From JAFMJV01 sp034436555 (lineage in GTDB: Bacteria > Chloroflexota > Limnocylindria > Limnocylindrales > CSP1-4), in the NCBI GenBank assembly GCA_034436555.1, contig DAOTUU010000061.1, positions 62,001 to 126,000 on the forward strand: DNA of 64,000 bases. The letters are read 5' to 3'. The first letter of the stretch is position 1. Every line of letters begins with the position of its first letter. The translations under genes and the position numbers were made by a program. Positions 62,757 to 64,000 of the stretch are shown piece by piece. Below the pieces are notes generated by a model. It was not told the DNA's origin and searched no databases. It worked only from the letters and a program-made list of their open reading frames with translations.

Positions 62757-63436
62757 TTCCCGCGCGAGTCGAGGACCACGACCGTCGTCTCCTGGGGCAC
62801 CGTCGAGATCGACACGGTCAGCCTGGCCACCGGCTGCGGGTGAGTGACGTTCATCTCCTTGAGGAACCGCGCCAGCGCGCCGTCCGGATCCTCGCCCACC
62901 GGCATGGGGACGACCAGCGACGCATCGAGCGCCGCCACCATCTCCGCCGCGCGCGCCGGGGAGATCGCCCCGCCCACCGGGACGCAGGCCACCTGCACCG
63001 CGCCGATCTCGCCCAGCATGTCCTCCGTGAGGGCGTGGCCGACGTCCCCGAGATGAACCGCGTGGAGCCCGTCCAGCTCCACCACGAACGCCGTGTTCAG
63101 CCCGCGCTGCCCGCCCCTGGCCTCGTCCCGGAACGTGCGGACGCCGGTCACCAGCACCTCGTGCACCTCGTACTCGCCGGGTGCATCCAGTGGGAACGCC
63201 GACTCGAGGCTGGTGGGTCGGATCACGCCCAGGCCATCGCTGGCCGCGGCACCGCTGCGTGCCGCGCGCGTGCCGGGCCGGGGCGGCTCCGTCTCGTCAG
63301 CGTGGCTGTAGGTGACGATGTCCGCGGTCATGCCTCGCCCGGTGGGCCCGACGACCGAGCGGTAGGCGTCCGCCGCGACGACGCCCTCGCGACCCTTGAG
63401 GCGGATGCAGGTGTCTCCGAACCAGGTGATCTCCAT
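62750..63436 (-). CDS. metallo-beta-lactamase-fold protein lacking metal ligands
   Basis: This is a 228-residue protein. The outline follows small UPF0173-like hydrolases: MEITWFGDTCIRLKGREGVV, TADIVTYSHADETE, APGEYEVHEVLVTGVRTF, NTAFVVELDGLHAVHLGDVGHALTEDML, VACVPVGGAISPARAAEMV and VVPMPVG. The metal motif HxHxDH is reduced to SHADETE, and the last His (usually PMHY) is Pro-Met-Pro, so classic two-metal hydrolysis is unlikely. ATG 63436 follows CACCAT by 7 nt; the open frame further upstream is not coding. Confidence 0.8.
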   Translation of the reverse strand: MEITWFGDTCIRLKGREGVVAADAYRSVVGPTGRGMTADIVTYSHADETEPPRPGTRAARSGAAASDGLGVIRPTSLESAFPLDAPGEYEVHEVLVTGVRTFRDEARGGQRGLNTAFVVELDGLHAVHLGDVGHALTEDMLGEIGAVQVACVPVGGAISPARAAEMVAALDASLVVPMPVGEDPDGALARFLKEMNVTHPQPVARLTVSISTVPQETTVVVLDSRGKA

Positions 63437-63501
63437 GGTCCCGATGGTGCCACAGCAGGCCCCACCGGGCCGGCGTCTCGTTCGGACCACGGCGGAAAAG
63501 C

Positions 63502-63538
63502 GAACGAGGAGCGCCTGCCCAAACAGCGCTCCTCGTTC
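63502..63538. terminator. 13-bp hairpin in the region upstream of the metallo-hydrolase-like gene
   Basis: GAACGAGGAGCGC (63502-63514) pairs with GCGCTCCTCGTTC (63526-63538) around an 11-nt loop that contains AAACA. It lies between two divergent genes (63436 leftward, 63691 rightward), where a terminator is not expected, so it may be a regulatory site. The rest of 63437-63690 shows no gene. Confidence 0.45.
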
Positions 63539-63690
63539 CGAGGGAGGGAGAGGGAACCGAAGGGTTGGTGTCTTCGTGTTCCGCAGGACACACCCTATCG
63601 GCGTGCCTGTGAAGGGACCAGCCCGGAGTCGGTGAAGAAGCTGACACAATCGACCACCGAGCCAGGTCGGTGTGGCACGATGCGCCCGCG

Positions 63691-64000
63691 ATGAGCGAGA
63701 CGAATCAGCAGCCGGACGCCAGGCGTCCCCTCGACGCGCGCGACGAAGCCCATGGAGCGACCGCGCAGCCCGCCGCGGGGCGTCCCCCGGCACACCTGTC
63801 CGGCGACACAGCGCCACTGACCCCCGCCGCCGGCGTGCCCTGGCCGGGTCCGGGCATGGACCTGGAGGCCACGCTGCCGCTCGTGCCCGCCGTGGGACCC
63901 GCGGGCATGGCAGCGGGGACCGGCGCACCCTTCGGACAGCCCACCCATCCCACGCCGCCCGGGGGCTGGCCGCCAGCCGACCCGTCGCCATGGGGTCAGT
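63691..64000 (+). CDS. proline-rich protein, 3' end outside the window
   Basis: ATG 63691 opens a frame of 103 codons that runs off the window with no stop. The visible part is hydrophilic and rich in Pro, Ala and Gly (PAAGRPPAHLSGDTAP, GAPFGQPTHPTPPGGW), like the disordered N-terminal tails of several membrane proteins in this window. A CACGAT hexamer lies 9 nt before the ATG. No family can be named from this piece. Confidence 0.55.
   Translation, partial: MSETNQQPDARRPLDARDEAHGATAQPAAGRPPAHLSGDTAPLTPAAGVPWPGPGMDLEATLPLVPAVGPAGMAAGTGAPFGQPTHPTPPGGWPPADPSPWGQ

Noticed and set aside
63437..63690. Region searched for a tRNA because of its hairpin
   Set aside because: No cloverleaf, T-loop GTTCRA or CCA-like end can be placed.
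62750..63991. An N-terminal extension of the metallo-hydrolase-like protein to 413 residues
   Set aside because: The fold begins at MEITWFGDTC (ATG 63436). The extension is Arg/Gly/Pro noise and conflicts with the rightward gene at 63691.

Overview
The window is a single very GC-rich bacterial chromosome segment, packed with genes on both strands. The gene set fits a Chloroflexota bacterium, perhaps of the Limnocylindria type. It includes an F-type ATP synthase operon followed by murA and mreB, a long-form HPF, a Tad/Flp pilus locus beside NarL-type kinases, a Gram-positive-type LexA with its SOS box, GT39/GT87 membrane glycosyltransferases, and many genes that seem to be read from leaderless mRNAs. 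That placement is inference; there is no rRNA, tRNA or CRISPR array here to confirm it.

Layout. 1-9257 (+): ATP synthase delta (cut by the window edge), alpha, gamma, beta and epsilon, then MurA with Asp in place of the catalytic Cys, MreB, a PHP phosphoesterase and a flippase-like membrane protein. 9385-11570 (-): XRE regulator, HPF, ComF. 11585-12898 (+): a GT87 enzyme, tail-to-tail with DUF192. 12838-19200 (-): tadC, tadB, cpaF, cpaE and two Flp pilins with very strong hairpins behind them. 19416-25804 (-): two NarL-family kinases (one with a degraded ATPase domain), a DegU-like regulator and two GT39-type enzymes. 25965-30863 (+): GT87, GT2, FemAB/CelD-like acyltransferase and GT4, a glycan or cell-surface cluster. 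30895-41457 (-): PIG-L deacetylase, PCMT, an Ala/Pro-rich membrane protein, a DUF5317-MFS fusion, a membrane HD-GYP protein, two overlapping micro-ORFs and a giant MalT/BTAD regulator. The stretch from about 36.95 to 40.13 kb is clearly poorer in GC, and its edges fall inside two genes.

41531-49293: dodecin, a secreted protein, DnaB, LexA, DUF1232, ribosomal protein L9, DinB, an IS110-family element, and a 93-residue protein behind a promoter with two SOS boxes. 49346-62709 holds a complete histidine-to-glutamate route: HutH, HutU, HutI, a monofunctional FtcD and a separate cyclodeaminase FchA next to formate-THF ligase, so the formimino carbon enters the folate pool. Between these genes lie a His-rich membrane peptide, a histidine phosphatase, a lipoprotein, an acetyltransferase with NPFA repeats, and a divergent operon (micro-ORF, DUF2089, DUF4097, SHOCT-like) behind a canonical promoter. 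The window ends with a metallo-beta-lactamase-fold protein that lacks its metal ligands and the start of a proline-rich gene that runs off the edge.

A recurring pattern is a TANNNT hexamer 6-12 nt before the start codon with no Shine-Dalgarno sequence. I used it to choose many starts. All family names rest on reading motifs by eye, not on database searches.
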